DNA of 23,322 nt from an uncultured Oscillospiraceae bacterium (GTDB lineage Bacteria > Bacillota > Clostridia > Oscillospirales > Oscillospiraceae). Below the pieces are notes generated by a model that saw nothing but the letters and a program-made list of their open reading frames with translations, was not told where the DNA came from and ran no database searches. The DNA lies in NCBI GenBank assembly GCA_910588625.1, contig CAJUQN010000040.1, positions 1 through 23,322 on the forward strand, in the 5' to 3' direction. Every line of letters begins with the position of its first letter. Within the stretch, counting starts at the first letter, position 1. The position numbers and the translations under genes were made by a program. Below, piece after piece: positions 7,072-14,351 of the stretch.

Positions 7072-7524
7072 ATGAAGAAATTCAAATTCTCCCTGGATTC
7101 AGTGCTCTCCTATAAGGAACAGGTTTTGGAGTCCCTTCAGGGTGAGCACGCGGCCATCATGGCCGAGGTCCGGGAGCAAGAGGCCGTCTTAGAGGCGGCA
7201 TGGCAGAACTACCGGGACTGTGACGCGGAGTACAGCCAGCGCAAGGCCGAGGGCATCGCCATCACCGACGCCATGGTGTATCAAAACGGGTTGCGGGTGT
7301 TGGAGCGGGATATCCAGCGGGAGACCGAAAAGCTGGAGGAGCTGCGCAAAAAAGAGGAGGCCAAGCGCCAAGAGGTGGTGGACGCCAAGATCGACACGTC
7401 CTCCATCGAGAAGCTGAAAGAGAAGAAGCTGGACCTCTACAACAAAGAAGTCGCCAAGAGCGAAGAAGTGCTCATCGACGAGTTCGTCAGCTCCGCCCGG
7501 GCACGGGCAAGCATCGGTGCATAG
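7072..7524 (+). CDS. fliJ: Flagellar export protein FliJ
   Basis: FliJ is a small coiled-coil protein that sits in the FliI hexamer like the F1 gamma stalk and connects to FlhA. The product has 150 residues and is almost wholly predicted coiled coil. It starts KKFKFSLDSVLSYKE, the usual FliJ opening (a short basic/aromatic stretch followed by LxxVLxYKE). A Lys/Glu-rich central helix and a final basic-acidic helix (DEFVSSARARA) follow. GCGAGGTG at 7055-7062 supports the ATG. Sequence conservation in this family is weak, so position directly after fliI is a large part of the evidence. Confidence 0.9.
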   Translation: MKKFKFSLDSVLSYKEQVLESLQGEHAAIMAEVREQEAVLEAAWQNYRDCDAEYSQRKAEGIAITDAMVYQNGLRVLERDIQRETEKLEELRKKEEAKRQEVVDAKIDTSSIEKLKEKKLDLYNKEVAKSEEVLIDEFVSSARARASIGA

Positions 7525-7534
7525 AATTTAGCGT

Positions 7535-7563
7535 CCAATACGGCGAATGTTCCAGCCGTTTGG
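7535..7563 (+). other. Intercistronic stem-loop between fliJ and fliK
   Basis: CCAA plus ACGGC (7535-7544, with T7539 bulged) pairs with GCCGT plus TTGG (7555-7563), nine pairs around a 10-base loop. No U-tract follows, so termination is unlikely. It may affect mRNA processing or separate translation of the two genes. The strong AAGGAGGTG ribosome-binding site of fliK follows at 7581-7589. Confidence 0.35.
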
Positions 7564-7598
7564 AAATAGATATCCCATTTTAAGGAGGTGTAAGAGAA

Positions 7599-8735
7599 AT
7601 GGAACAGACAAATATGGTCCTGTCCGCATTCCAGACCATGGCGGCTCAGGGGATGATTCCCAAGACCGGCAAGGCTGGGGACAAGGCAGCCGGCGACTTC
7701 CAGAAGCTGCTGGACCAGAAGGCGCAGTCCTCCGCCCCCAAGAAGGACGCGTCCGTGGAGCAGAAGCCCAAGACTGACGCTGTCAACAAGGAGGAAGCCC
7801 CAATCCAGGAAGAAAGCGCCCTGGAGAAAGCCAAAAAGCTGGCGGAGCAAGGTTATGCAATAGTCCAGTTCAACGTTGGATGCGTCCAGATCGACCCGGA
7901 AACAGGCGAAGTGATTGCCGAGTATGAGCCTAAAGAGTACCTTTTGGCATTCAATGGAACAGACCACGAGATCATCCCCATCGGCAATATGCCGGCGTGG
8001 GAGCGTGCGCAGCTGGACCAGCTGGTCAGCGATTTCAAAACCATTGACGTGTCTGACCCAGAGGCCGACGCGATGCTGGAGGCCACTGACCCGAACGCGA
8101 AATACACGGTCGCCGAACTGCTGGAGAAATACGGAAATGAACAGATGGGCAAAGTGTCCGGGCAGGCGGTGGAGGAGATCAACCCCCAGCAGAAGGAAGA
8201 GGAAAAGGTTGAGATCGTGGACGTAGACCAAGGTCCTCAGCAGCTCTTTCACGACGTGGAGGCCGCTCCCATCAAGGTGGGCGAGACCTACACCGAGCAG
8301 CCCGTAGACGAGGCCAACGTGGTGGGCCAGGTCGATGCCCAGCTGGCTCAGGCGCTGCAGACTGGGGAAACCATGGTGCGCATTCAGCTGACCCCCGAGA
8401 ATTTGGGCGAGGTTACGGTGGAGATCACCCAGAGCTCTGACGGAGCCCTGCGCATTGCCCTCAGCGCCCACAACGACAGCACCCGTGGACTGCTGGAGCG
8501 CCACGCCAGCGACTTGCAGGGGATGCTGGCCAGCCGCACCAACCAGAATGTGGAGGTCAACGTTCAGCGCCAGGCCGAGAGCCAGCAGAACCAAAACCAG
8601 CAGCACAACTATGACGGCCACAACGGCCACGCCCAGGACGGCCAGGAGCGCCGCCGCCAGCAGCGCGAACACACCAGCCCCGAGGACTTCATGCAGCAGC
8701 TCCGCTTGGGCCTGATTTCCGACGACGGATTCTAA
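7599..8735 (+). CDS. fliK: Flagellar hook-length control protein FliK
   Basis: FliK is secreted during hook growth, measures hook length and switches the specificity of FlhB. The product has 378 residues. The C-terminal domain (about 255-325) contains LTPENLGEVTVEI, the core LxPexLGxVxV signature of the Flg_hook family, followed by a helix with LLERHASDLQGML. A Gln/Asn/His-rich tail (328-358) ends the protein. The N-terminal 80 residues are polar and probably unfolded. Residues 85-145 look like a compact folded segment that I do not recognise. The ATG has a very good site, AAGGAGGTG at 7581-7589. Between fliJ and flgD this identity is expected. Confidence 0.92.
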   Translation: MEQTNMVLSAFQTMAAQGMIPKTGKAGDKAAGDFQKLLDQKAQSSAPKKDASVEQKPKTDAVNKEEAPIQEESALEKAKKLAEQGYAIVQFNVGCVQIDPETGEVIAEYEPKEYLLAFNGTDHEIIPIGNMPAWERAQLDQLVSDFKTIDVSDPEADAMLEATDPNAKYTVAELLEKYGNEQMGKVSGQAVEEINPQQKEEEKVEIVDVDQGPQQLFHDVEAAPIKVGETYTEQPVDEANVVGQVDAQLAQALQTGETMVRIQLTPENLGEVTVEITQSSDGALRIALSAHNDSTRGLLERHASDLQGMLASRTNQNVEVNVQRQAESQQNQNQQHNYDGHNGHAQDGQERRRQQREHTSPEDFMQQLRLGLISDDGF

Positions 8736-8758
8736 AACGAAAGGAGACGCATAAATTT

Positions 8759-9442
8759 ATGAGCGATTATTCAACGGCTGATATCGGCAGCCTGTTGGGA
8801 ATGAACAACACGACAGCCATCAACAGCACCAGCCGGAAAAACAACACCGACCTGGACATGACCGACTTCCTCCAGCTGATGATCGTGCAGCTCCAGAGCC
8901 AGACCATGGACGACACCATGGACACCAGTGAGATGATGAACCAGCTGGTCCAGATGCAAATGATCACCGCCATCACCAACATGACGGAGACCAACATCAT
9001 GACCTACGCCAACTCCATGGTGGGCAAGGTTGTCACCGTCGGCGTTTCCGACGGCACCAACCTGGAGGAACGGGTCATCCGAGTGATGGGGACAGGCACG
9101 TACAACGGCAATCAGGTCATTTTTGGCAGTGACGGCGAGATGTACCAGCTCAAGCAGATCATGGCCATGGGCCAGCTTCCCAACGAGGACGGAACCTATG
9201 ACGATATCGACGAAGTGCTCGGGGGCACTACCAAGCCCACCCCACCCACCGACACCACCAAGCCCACTGAACCCACCCCGCCCACCGACACCACCGAGCC
9301 GGATGAAAAGCCAGACGGTGACGGCGAAGTGGGCGACGTTGAGAATAAGGTTCCCGTGGAGGACCCCAATGCCCCAGAAAACACCGACACCCCCGAAGGC
9401 GGCGCGGACGACAAGGTGAACGCCGGCGAAGCGGTCGGATAA
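8759..9442 (+). CDS. flgD: Flagellar hook capping protein FlgD
   Basis: FlgD caps the growing hook and guides FlgE polymerisation. The product has 227 residues. The conserved N-terminal region is TDFLQLMIVQLQSQ (35-48) with a Met-rich helix to about 80, where many FlgD proteins read DFLxLLVaQLqnQDP. The region 87-135 (GKVVTVGV to MYQLKQI) is the short domain found in Bacillota FlgD. From about 156 to the end is a Pro/Thr/Asp/Glu tail with a 12-residue repeat (PTPPTDTTKPTE, 160-171, and a near copy at 172-183). This tail is not homologous, as far as I can see, to the Ig-like half of enterobacterial FlgD. AAAGGAG at 8740-8746 lies 12 bases before the ATG. Confidence 0.9.
   Translation: MSDYSTADIGSLLGMNNTTAINSTSRKNNTDLDMTDFLQLMIVQLQSQTMDDTMDTSEMMNQLVQMQMITAITNMTETNIMTYANSMVGKVVTVGVSDGTNLEERVIRVMGTGTYNGNQVIFGSDGEMYQLKQIMAMGQLPNEDGTYDDIDEVLGGTTKPTPPTDTTKPTEPTPPTDTTEPDEKPDGDGEVGDVENKVPVEDPNAPENTDTPEGGADDKVNAGEAVG
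9236..9307 (+). repeat. 36-base tandem repeat in flgD tail
   Basis: Two units of 36 bases (9236-9271 and 9272-9307) encode PTPPTDTTKPTE and PTPPTDTTEPDE. The first 24 bases of the units differ only at one third-codon position (CCA against CCG). The repeat is in frame and lies in a low-complexity, probably extended, tail. Confidence 0.85.
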
Positions 9443-9466
9443 GATAAAAGCTGAGGTGACTTTAAG

Positions 9467-9847
9467 ATGATCCAGCGTGTATCAGGCGTACAACGCAGGG
9501 ACGCGTATCAAAGCCCGGTACAGCAGCGCAAACCGGCAGGCGGCTTCGGCGCCATGCTCCAACAGGAGCTGGACCGTGCGGAGCAGTCCTCCCAGAGCGT
9601 GGCGTTTTCCAAGCACGCCATCAACCGGGCACAGGAGCGGGGGATCGAGGTCACGCCGGACCTGATGGACCAGCTGGCGGGCAGCGTCATCCGGGCACAG
9701 GCCAAAGGGGCCACCAATATTTTGGCTATGGACACCGAGAAGGCCTTCATCATCAACGTGCCCAGCGCCAAGGTCATCACCGCGATCACCCAGGAAGAAA
9801 TGAAAGAAAATATCTTTACAAATATTGACGGCGCCGTTTTCCTGTAA
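9467..9847 (+). CDS. Small flagellar-operon protein (TIGR02530-type), function unknown
   Basis: This 126-residue protein matches what I recall of the flagellar operon family found between flgD and flgE in many Bacillota and related bacteria. The recognisable core is FSKHAINRAQERGIEVTPD (49-67), then a helix and an IINVPSAKVITAI strand region near the C terminus. The N-terminal 45 residues are Gln/Arg-rich and likely unfolded. There is no signal peptide or membrane segment. TGAGGTGA at 9452-9459 precedes the ATG. Its position suggests a role in hook assembly or export, perhaps as a chaperone or regulator, but no function can be read from the sequence. Confidence 0.85.
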   Translation: MIQRVSGVQRRDAYQSPVQQRKPAGGFGAMLQQELDRAEQSSQSVAFSKHAINRAQERGIEVTPDLMDQLAGSVIRAQAKGATNILAMDTEKAFIINVPSAKVITAITQEEMKENIFTNIDGAVFL

Positions 9848-9891
9848 TAGAATATTTAGGCTAAAGGCAGGACCGGATTTCGGATGCCTTC

Positions 9892-9916
9892 GCCCTCCGC
9901 CCGATTGGCGGGGGGC
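9892..9916 (+). other. Strong stem-loop upstream of flgE
   Basis: GCCCTCCGCC (9892-9901) pairs with GGCGGGGGGC (9907-9916) around the loop CGATT, ten continuous pairs with one T-G. It is not followed by a U-tract, so it is not a normal terminator. It lies in the 105-base gap before flgE, about 17 bases ahead of the flgE ribosome-binding site (9933-9939). Confidence 0.6.
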
Positions 9917-9952
9917 GGGCGGCGCCAAACCGAAAGGAGTTATTATCTTACT

Positions 9953-11182
9953 ATGACTGGTGCAATGTATGCGGCCATTGCTGGCCTGCGGACCCATATG
10001 CAAAATCTGAACGTTATCGGTAACAACGTGGCAAACGTCAATACCTACGGCTATAAATCCGCCCGTTCCGTGTTTGAGACCGCCATCTATACCAGCTTGA
10101 ACGGCGGTTCCGACGGCACCGCCGTCCGGGGCGGCGCCAACCCCTCCCAGATCGGCTACGGCGCCAACATGGGCAGCGTGGGCATCGACATGAGCACGGG
10201 AAACTACGCCGTCACGGGCCGCAACTGTGACCTGATGCTGGACGGCGACGGCTTCTTCATCATGGGCACGAAGGACCTGGTGTTTACCGGCACCGGCACC
10301 GACCAGGCTGTGCTGGACGGCATGAACCTGACCCGCACAGGTAACTTTGACTTCGGCGCGGACGGCTACCTGGCCCGGGACGCGTCCGACGGCCTGTGCG
10401 TCTATGGCTTCCAGTGCGTCGGCACGGACCCCACCACCGGCGAGGCCATCTTCAGCGACCAGCTGGTCCCCCTGCGCATCCCCGGCGTGAAAAAGACGAC
10501 GGTGGATGGGAACACAACGATAGAGATCGCCTATCCCATTCCGGGCGAGGTGAATGCGACCACTGGAGAGGTGACGTATAAGGCCGGCGGTCCCCTGATG
10601 GACCAGACCCAGCAGATCCCCGGAGGGACCCAGGGCCAGCATGAGGCCTGTCCCCCGACGACCCTTGAGGCCATCACCTTTGACAGCGTCACCGGCGTTA
10701 TCACCGGCAAGAGCAAGGACACCGGCGAGCTGATTACCATCGGCGCCATCGCGGTGGGCAACGTGCAGAATCCCAACGGCGTCACCAATCTGGGCGGCAA
10801 CTACTACCAGGCCGGCAAGGGCTCCGGTGGTTTGACTGTGTCCACCCTGGGCGGCCTGGCGGAGAGCGCCAAATGGGGTACGGTAGCGCCTGGGGCGAAT
10901 GGGGCGGCTGCCACTGTCACCTATTCCCCCACCGGCGGCTATATGAACCAGTCGCTGCGCGGCGATAACCCGCCGACAGACGCCAGCACCGTCACCGACG
11001 TGTGCCGCCTGCGCGACGGCGGCGAGACCCGCCTGCTGTCCAACGGTCTGGAGATGTCCAAGACCGATCTGGCCCAGGAGATCTCCCAGATGATTCTGAC
11101 CCAGCGCGGTTATCAGGCCAATACCCGTATCATCACCGTGACCGACTCCATGCTGGAGGAACTGGTCAACATGAAGCGCTAA
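9953..11182 (+). CDS. flgE: Flagellar hook protein FlgE
   Basis: FlgE polymerises into the hook outside the cell. The product has 409 residues from the ATG at 9953. The same frame is open upstream, but that part includes the stem-loop and lies before AAAGGAG (9933-9939). The N terminus has the hook/rod signature NVIGNNVANVNTYGYKSARS (20-39). A D1-type segment LDGDGFFIMG is at 96-105. The C terminus LEMSKTDLAQEISQMILTQR to LEELVNMKR (367-409) is conserved. Between GGNYYQAG (281-288) and LLSNGLEMS (361-369) lie about 72 residues, where many FlgE proteins have only some 20-25. That insertion is Gly/Ala/Thr-rich. flgE follows flgD and the small operon gene and precedes flbD. Confidence 0.95.
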   Translation: MTGAMYAAIAGLRTHMQNLNVIGNNVANVNTYGYKSARSVFETAIYTSLNGGSDGTAVRGGANPSQIGYGANMGSVGIDMSTGNYAVTGRNCDLMLDGDGFFIMGTKDLVFTGTGTDQAVLDGMNLTRTGNFDFGADGYLARDASDGLCVYGFQCVGTDPTTGEAIFSDQLVPLRIPGVKKTTVDGNTTIEIAYPIPGEVNATTGEVTYKAGGPLMDQTQQIPGGTQGQHEACPPTTLEAITFDSVTGVITGKSKDTGELITIGAIAVGNVQNPNGVTNLGGNYYQAGKGSGGLTVSTLGGLAESAKWGTVAPGANGAAATVTYSPTGGYMNQSLRGDNPPTDASTVTDVCRLRDGGETRLLSNGLEMSKTDLAQEISQMILTQRGYQANTRIITVTDSMLEELVNMKR

Positions 11183-11196
11183 TAGGCACTGAATCG

Positions 11197-11225
11197 GCCC
11201 GGGGAGAGCTGATTTCTCCCCGGGC
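11197..11225 (+). other. Strong stem-loop downstream of flgE
   Basis: GCCCGGGGAGA (11197-11207) pairs perfectly with TCTCCCCGGGC (11215-11225) around a 7-base loop. The next bases are TATCCCCC, not a U-tract, and flbD follows with a strong ribosome-binding site. It could be a partial terminator or a block to 3' exonucleases that stabilises flgE mRNA. Confidence 0.6.
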
Positions 11226-11267
11226 TATCCCCCTGTAGTCCTCTAATAGGAAAAGGAGGTTCACGCT

Positions 11268-11483
11268 ATGATCGTCCTGACAAAACGCAACCACGAAAAA
11301 TTCCTTGTCAACCACCTTCAAATCGAGTATATTGAGACCATCCCCGAATCCAAGATCGTCATGATGAACCACGATTTCTATCTCGTCCGGGAGAGTACCG
11401 ACGAGATCATCGAGAAAATCGCAAAGTACAACGCCAAGGTTATGGATATCCACCGCGAGATCAGCATCGTGGATAATAGATAA
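11268..11483 (+). CDS. flbD: FlbD-family flagellar protein (SwrD-like)
   Basis: This 71-residue protein has the family opening MIVLTKRNHEKFLVNHLQIE. The ETIPESKIVMMNH segment is the typical E-x-x-PD/E-T-x-I-x-hydrophobic strand region. A helix with TDEIIEKIAKYNAKV follows. In Bacillus subtilis the homologue (SwrD) increases motor power, apparently by helping stators engage. Here it lies directly upstream of motA and motB, which fits such a role. AAGGAGGT at 11253-11260 gives a strong start at 11268. Confidence 0.92.
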   Translation: MIVLTKRNHEKFLVNHLQIEYIETIPESKIVMMNHDFYLVRESTDEIIEKIAKYNAKVMDIHREISIVDNR

Positions 11484-11501
11484 AAGACAGAAAACAGGCG
11501 C

Positions 11502-11526
11502 CCGGGCCGCCCGCCCCGCCGCCCGG
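11502..11526 (+). other. Short GC stem-loop before motA
   Basis: CCGGGC (11502-11507) pairs with GCCCGG (11521-11526) with a C/G-rich 13-base loop. It lies between flbD and the motA ribosome-binding site (GGAGGTA at 11530-11536). No U-tract follows. It may modulate motA translation; the evidence is only the pairing. Confidence 0.3.
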
Positions 11527-11546
11527 AATGGAGGTAGTGCTGTAGT

Positions 11547-12413
11547 ATGAATATAACGTACATCATCGGCTTGGTAGCTGCAATTTTGGTCTTCCTGCTG
11601 GGCTGCGTCATGGGCATCACCATCGGCCCCAAGGCCACGGCGGCTGCGGAAGCCGCTGCGGCGGCAGGAACGGAGTTCAGTCCCATCACGTTCGACCTGA
11701 ACAACCTGTGGAACTTCTTCGACGCGGCCAGTATCTTCATCGTCATCGGCTGTACACTGGCCATCGTGGTGGCCTGCTTCCCGGCGTCCACCCTGACGTC
11801 CATCCCCAAGCACTTCGGGGTGATGCTGAACGCGGGGAAGTTCAACCCCATGGCTTACATCGACCAGCTGGTGGATCTGGCCCAGACCGCCCGTAAGAAC
11901 GGCCTGCTGGCCCTGGAGGGTAAGGCCAACGAACAGGAGGACCCCTTCTTTAAGCAGGCCATCATGCTCATCGTTGACGCCAATGACCCGGATAAAGTCC
12001 GCGCGATTCTGGAGAACGACATCGAATGTATGTCGGCGCGGCATGAGGACGGCGCCGCCTTGTACGACAAAGCCTCATCCGTGGCTCCGGCCTTCGGCAT
12101 GGTGGGTACGCTGGTGGGTCTGATCAACATGCTGGCCAAGATGGACGTGTCCAGCGGCGGCAGCAGCCTGGGCCAGGACATGGGCACCGCTCTGATTACG
12201 ACCCTGTACGGCTGTATTCTGGCCCACATGATTTTTGGCCCCATCGCCAACAATCTCCGAATCCGGGACAGCGAAGAAGTGCTGTGCAAGCAGATTATCG
12301 TGGAAGGCATCATGTCCATCCAGTCCGGTGAGAACCCCAAGGCGCTGCGGGAAAAGCTGCTGACCTACATTCCCCAGGGACAGCGGACCGAAAGCAGCTC
12401 CAGCGGCGAGTAA
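11547..12413 (+). CDS. motA: Flagellar motor stator protein MotA
   Basis: MotA forms the five-fold ring of the stator, conducts ions with MotB and pushes on FliG. The product has 288 residues with four membrane segments: about 3-25, 59-80, 174-196 and 210-233. The cytoplasmic loop holds ARKNGLLALE (115-124), where the Arg and Glu are the usual FliG-contacting charges. Conserved prolines are present in APAFGMVGTLVGLINM (P181) and FGPIANNL (P232). TTLYGCILAHM is typical of TM4. The extracellular loop between TM1 and TM2 (27-58) is longer than usual and Ala/Glu-rich (ATAAAEAAAAAG). The C-terminal tail is polar. The gene precedes motB by 38 bases. Confidence 0.95.
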   Translation: MNITYIIGLVAAILVFLLGCVMGITIGPKATAAAEAAAAAGTEFSPITFDLNNLWNFFDAASIFIVIGCTLAIVVACFPASTLTSIPKHFGVMLNAGKFNPMAYIDQLVDLAQTARKNGLLALEGKANEQEDPFFKQAIMLIVDANDPDKVRAILENDIECMSARHEDGAALYDKASSVAPAFGMVGTLVGLINMLAKMDVSSGGSSLGQDMGTALITTLYGCILAHMIFGPIANNLRIRDSEEVLCKQIIVEGIMSIQSGENPKALREKLLTYIPQGQRTESSSSGE

Positions 12414-12451
12414 GCATAGGCTTTACGTGCGCTATGTAAGGAGTTGAGAAC

Positions 12452-13282
12452 ATGGCAATTAAGAAAAAAGGCGGCGGCGGTGGCGGCGCCAACTGGATGG
12501 ATACATACGGCGACATGGTAACGTTGCTGCTGTGCTTCTTCGTGCTTTTGTACTCCATGTCCACCATCGACGAGGCCAAGTGGAAGGCCATCGTCCAGAG
12601 CTTTAATCCTGCCGGCATCCCCACCAACATGGAGGAGATCGAGGGCGGCACCGGCCCCAGCGCTGATGCTGACGAGGGCGGCGGCGTGTTCACCGACCCG
12701 GCCACGGCGGAAGCCCAGGAAGAGATCGACCAGATGCTGGAGGCACTGGCCCAGGCCATCAGCGACATGGTGGCCGAGGAGGGCATGGAGAGCGCCATCC
12801 AGGTGGAGCTGCAGAACGGCAAGGTGTACATCCACTTCAGCGACTCCGTGTTCTTCCTGCCAGACGATTTCCGGCTTCAGCCCGTCGGTCAGCAGGTGCT
12901 GGCCAAGATCTGCCCCCTGCTGGATGACGCGGAGGAGGCCATCGACGAGATCCGCATCCAGGGGCACACCGCCCAGGCCCGGGTTAACCAGGCCAACGAG
13001 CCCCGGGGCGACTACAGTCTGGCGGCCAACCGGGCCATCTCGGTGATGATTTTCCTCCAGGAGAACAGCTCCATCCACCCCGCCCGCATGGTGCCGGAGG
13101 CTTACGGCCAGTGGCGGCCCATCTCCAGCAATGCCACGGCGGAGGGGCGTATCCCCAACCGCCGGGTGGAGATGATCATCAGCGGCGTGGACCTGGACGC
13201 GGAGGCCCTTAACGAGGCGATTCAGGGTTATATCACCCAGTCCAATGAGGACTTGGGGGTGTCCGGGGACCCGGTCCAATAA
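12452..13282 (+). CDS. motB: Flagellar motor stator protein MotB
   Basis: MotB anchors the stator to peptidoglycan and carries the ion-binding Asp. The product has 276 residues. A basic, Gly-rich N terminus (KKKGGGGGG) leads into the single membrane segment about 19-36 (TYGDMVTLLLCFFVLLYS), with D21 as the predicted ion-binding residue. A plug/linker region follows (about 40-110). The OmpA-like peptidoglycan-binding domain occupies about 118-245 and contains GHTA (171-174), NRAISVMIFL (193-202) and AEGRIPNRRVEMII (230-243). Proton or sodium use cannot be decided with confidence. AAGGAG at 12438-12443 supports the start. fliM follows after 40 bases with no fliL between. Confidence 0.95.
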   Translation: MAIKKKGGGGGGANWMDTYGDMVTLLLCFFVLLYSMSTIDEAKWKAIVQSFNPAGIPTNMEEIEGGTGPSADADEGGGVFTDPATAEAQEEIDQMLEALAQAISDMVAEEGMESAIQVELQNGKVYIHFSDSVFFLPDDFRLQPVGQQVLAKICPLLDDAEEAIDEIRIQGHTAQARVNQANEPRGDYSLAANRAISVMIFLQENSSIHPARMVPEAYGQWRPISSNATAEGRIPNRRVEMIISGVDLDAEALNEAIQGYITQSNEDLGVSGDPVQ

Positions 13283-13322
13283 AATACAACATTATGAGAT
13301 GCAGATAAGGTGAGGTGATTCG

Positions 13323-14348
13323 ATGGCTGAGGTATTGTCGCAGAGCCAGATCGACGCGCTCCTAAACTCCATGCGCACCGGGGGCGATGCGGAAAAATCA
13401 GAGGAAAAGCAGCCGGAGAAAAAATACCGGAAATATGACTTCACCACCCCCCGTAAGTTTACCAAGGACCGCATTAAGATGCTCAACGGCATCTTCGAGA
13501 ACTATACCCGGGTCATCAGCTCCCGGCTTAACGCTCAGCTGCGTACCAACTGTGACATCACAGTGGAGAGCATTGAGGAGCAGAAGTTCTACGAGTTCAA
13601 CAATGCGCTCATGGAGGGGGATGTGCTGGCCATGGTGGACACCACCATCCATCCACGGGAGGCGGACGGCAAGGATGTGATGGCAGAGGACCCGGTGATG
13701 GTCTATCTGTCCACCTCCACAGCGCTGGAGATGATGGACCGGATGATGGGCAGCGAAGGTGAAAACAGCCGCGAGGTGCCCATGGGGTACGCCTATACGG
13801 ACCTGGAGCTCCAGCTGTATGAGCACCTGATGAAGGATATCGTAGCCCTAATGGGCAGCAGCTGGGAGAACTATGTACCCATCACCTTCGAGTATAACCA
13901 CACCCAGGTGAATCCAACCCTGGTCCAGCTGCTGAATCTGGACGAGACGGTGGTGCTGGTGGATATGCGCCTCACTTTCGGGGAGGGCGAGGGGCGGATG
14001 AGCATCGTGCTTCCGGGCAATATGCTCATGAGCGTCTTCGGCGAGGTGAACCGGGAAACCATGGGGCGCAAGGCCACCAGCGAGGACAACTCGGAGGAGA
14101 TCTTTAGCCAGCTGCGCGATTCCTCTCTGGAGATCATCGCCGCCCTGGGCGACACCCAGCTGTCCCTCAGCGATATTTACCACCTGAGTGTAGGCGACGT
14201 GGTGGACCTGGGCCGGTCGAAGGATTCCCCGGTGTTCCTTCAGATCGGCGGTTACCAGTGGTTTACCGGACGCATGGGTACCCACAAGAAAAACATGGCC
14301 ATTAAGATAGACGAGGTTTGCTATTCGGCCGAGCAAAGGAGCGAGTAA
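13323..14348 (+). CDS. fliM: Flagellar motor switch protein FliM
   Basis: FliM forms the middle of the C ring, binds CheY-P at its N terminus and holds FliG. The product has 341 residues, a normal length. The CheY-docking motif LSQSQIDALLNS is at 5-16. A CheC-like middle domain follows (about 45-235). In it, the loop that is usually GGxG reads GSEG (143-146). The C-terminal SpoA domain (about 255-335) contains LSLSDIYHLSVGDVVDLG. AGGTGAGGTG before the ATG serves as the ribosome-binding site. The gene is followed by fliY after only 3 bases, so the two are probably translated together. Confidence 0.96.
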   Translation: MAEVLSQSQIDALLNSMRTGGDAEKSEEKQPEKKYRKYDFTTPRKFTKDRIKMLNGIFENYTRVISSRLNAQLRTNCDITVESIEEQKFYEFNNALMEGDVLAMVDTTIHPREADGKDVMAEDPVMVYLSTSTALEMMDRMMGSEGENSREVPMGYAYTDLELQLYEHLMKDIVALMGSSWENYVPITFEYNHTQVNPTLVQLLNLDETVVLVDMRLTFGEGEGRMSIVLPGNMLMSVFGEVNRETMGRKATSEDNSEEIFSQLRDSSLEIIAALGDTQLSLSDIYHLSVGDVVDLGRSKDSPVFLQIGGYQWFTGRMGTHKKNMAIKIDEVCYSAEQRSE

Positions 14349-14351
14349 GCG

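Noticed and set aside
7437..8672. A 411-codon minus-strand frame opposite fliK with a hydrophobic start
   Set aside because: The hydrophobic N-terminal stretch is the antisense of the Gln/Asn/His-coding tail of fliK, not a real membrane segment.
9884..9952. An upstream extension of flgE
   Set aside because: It crosses the stem-loop 9892-9916 and lies before the ribosome-binding site at 9933-9939. The conserved hook N terminus starts at 9953.
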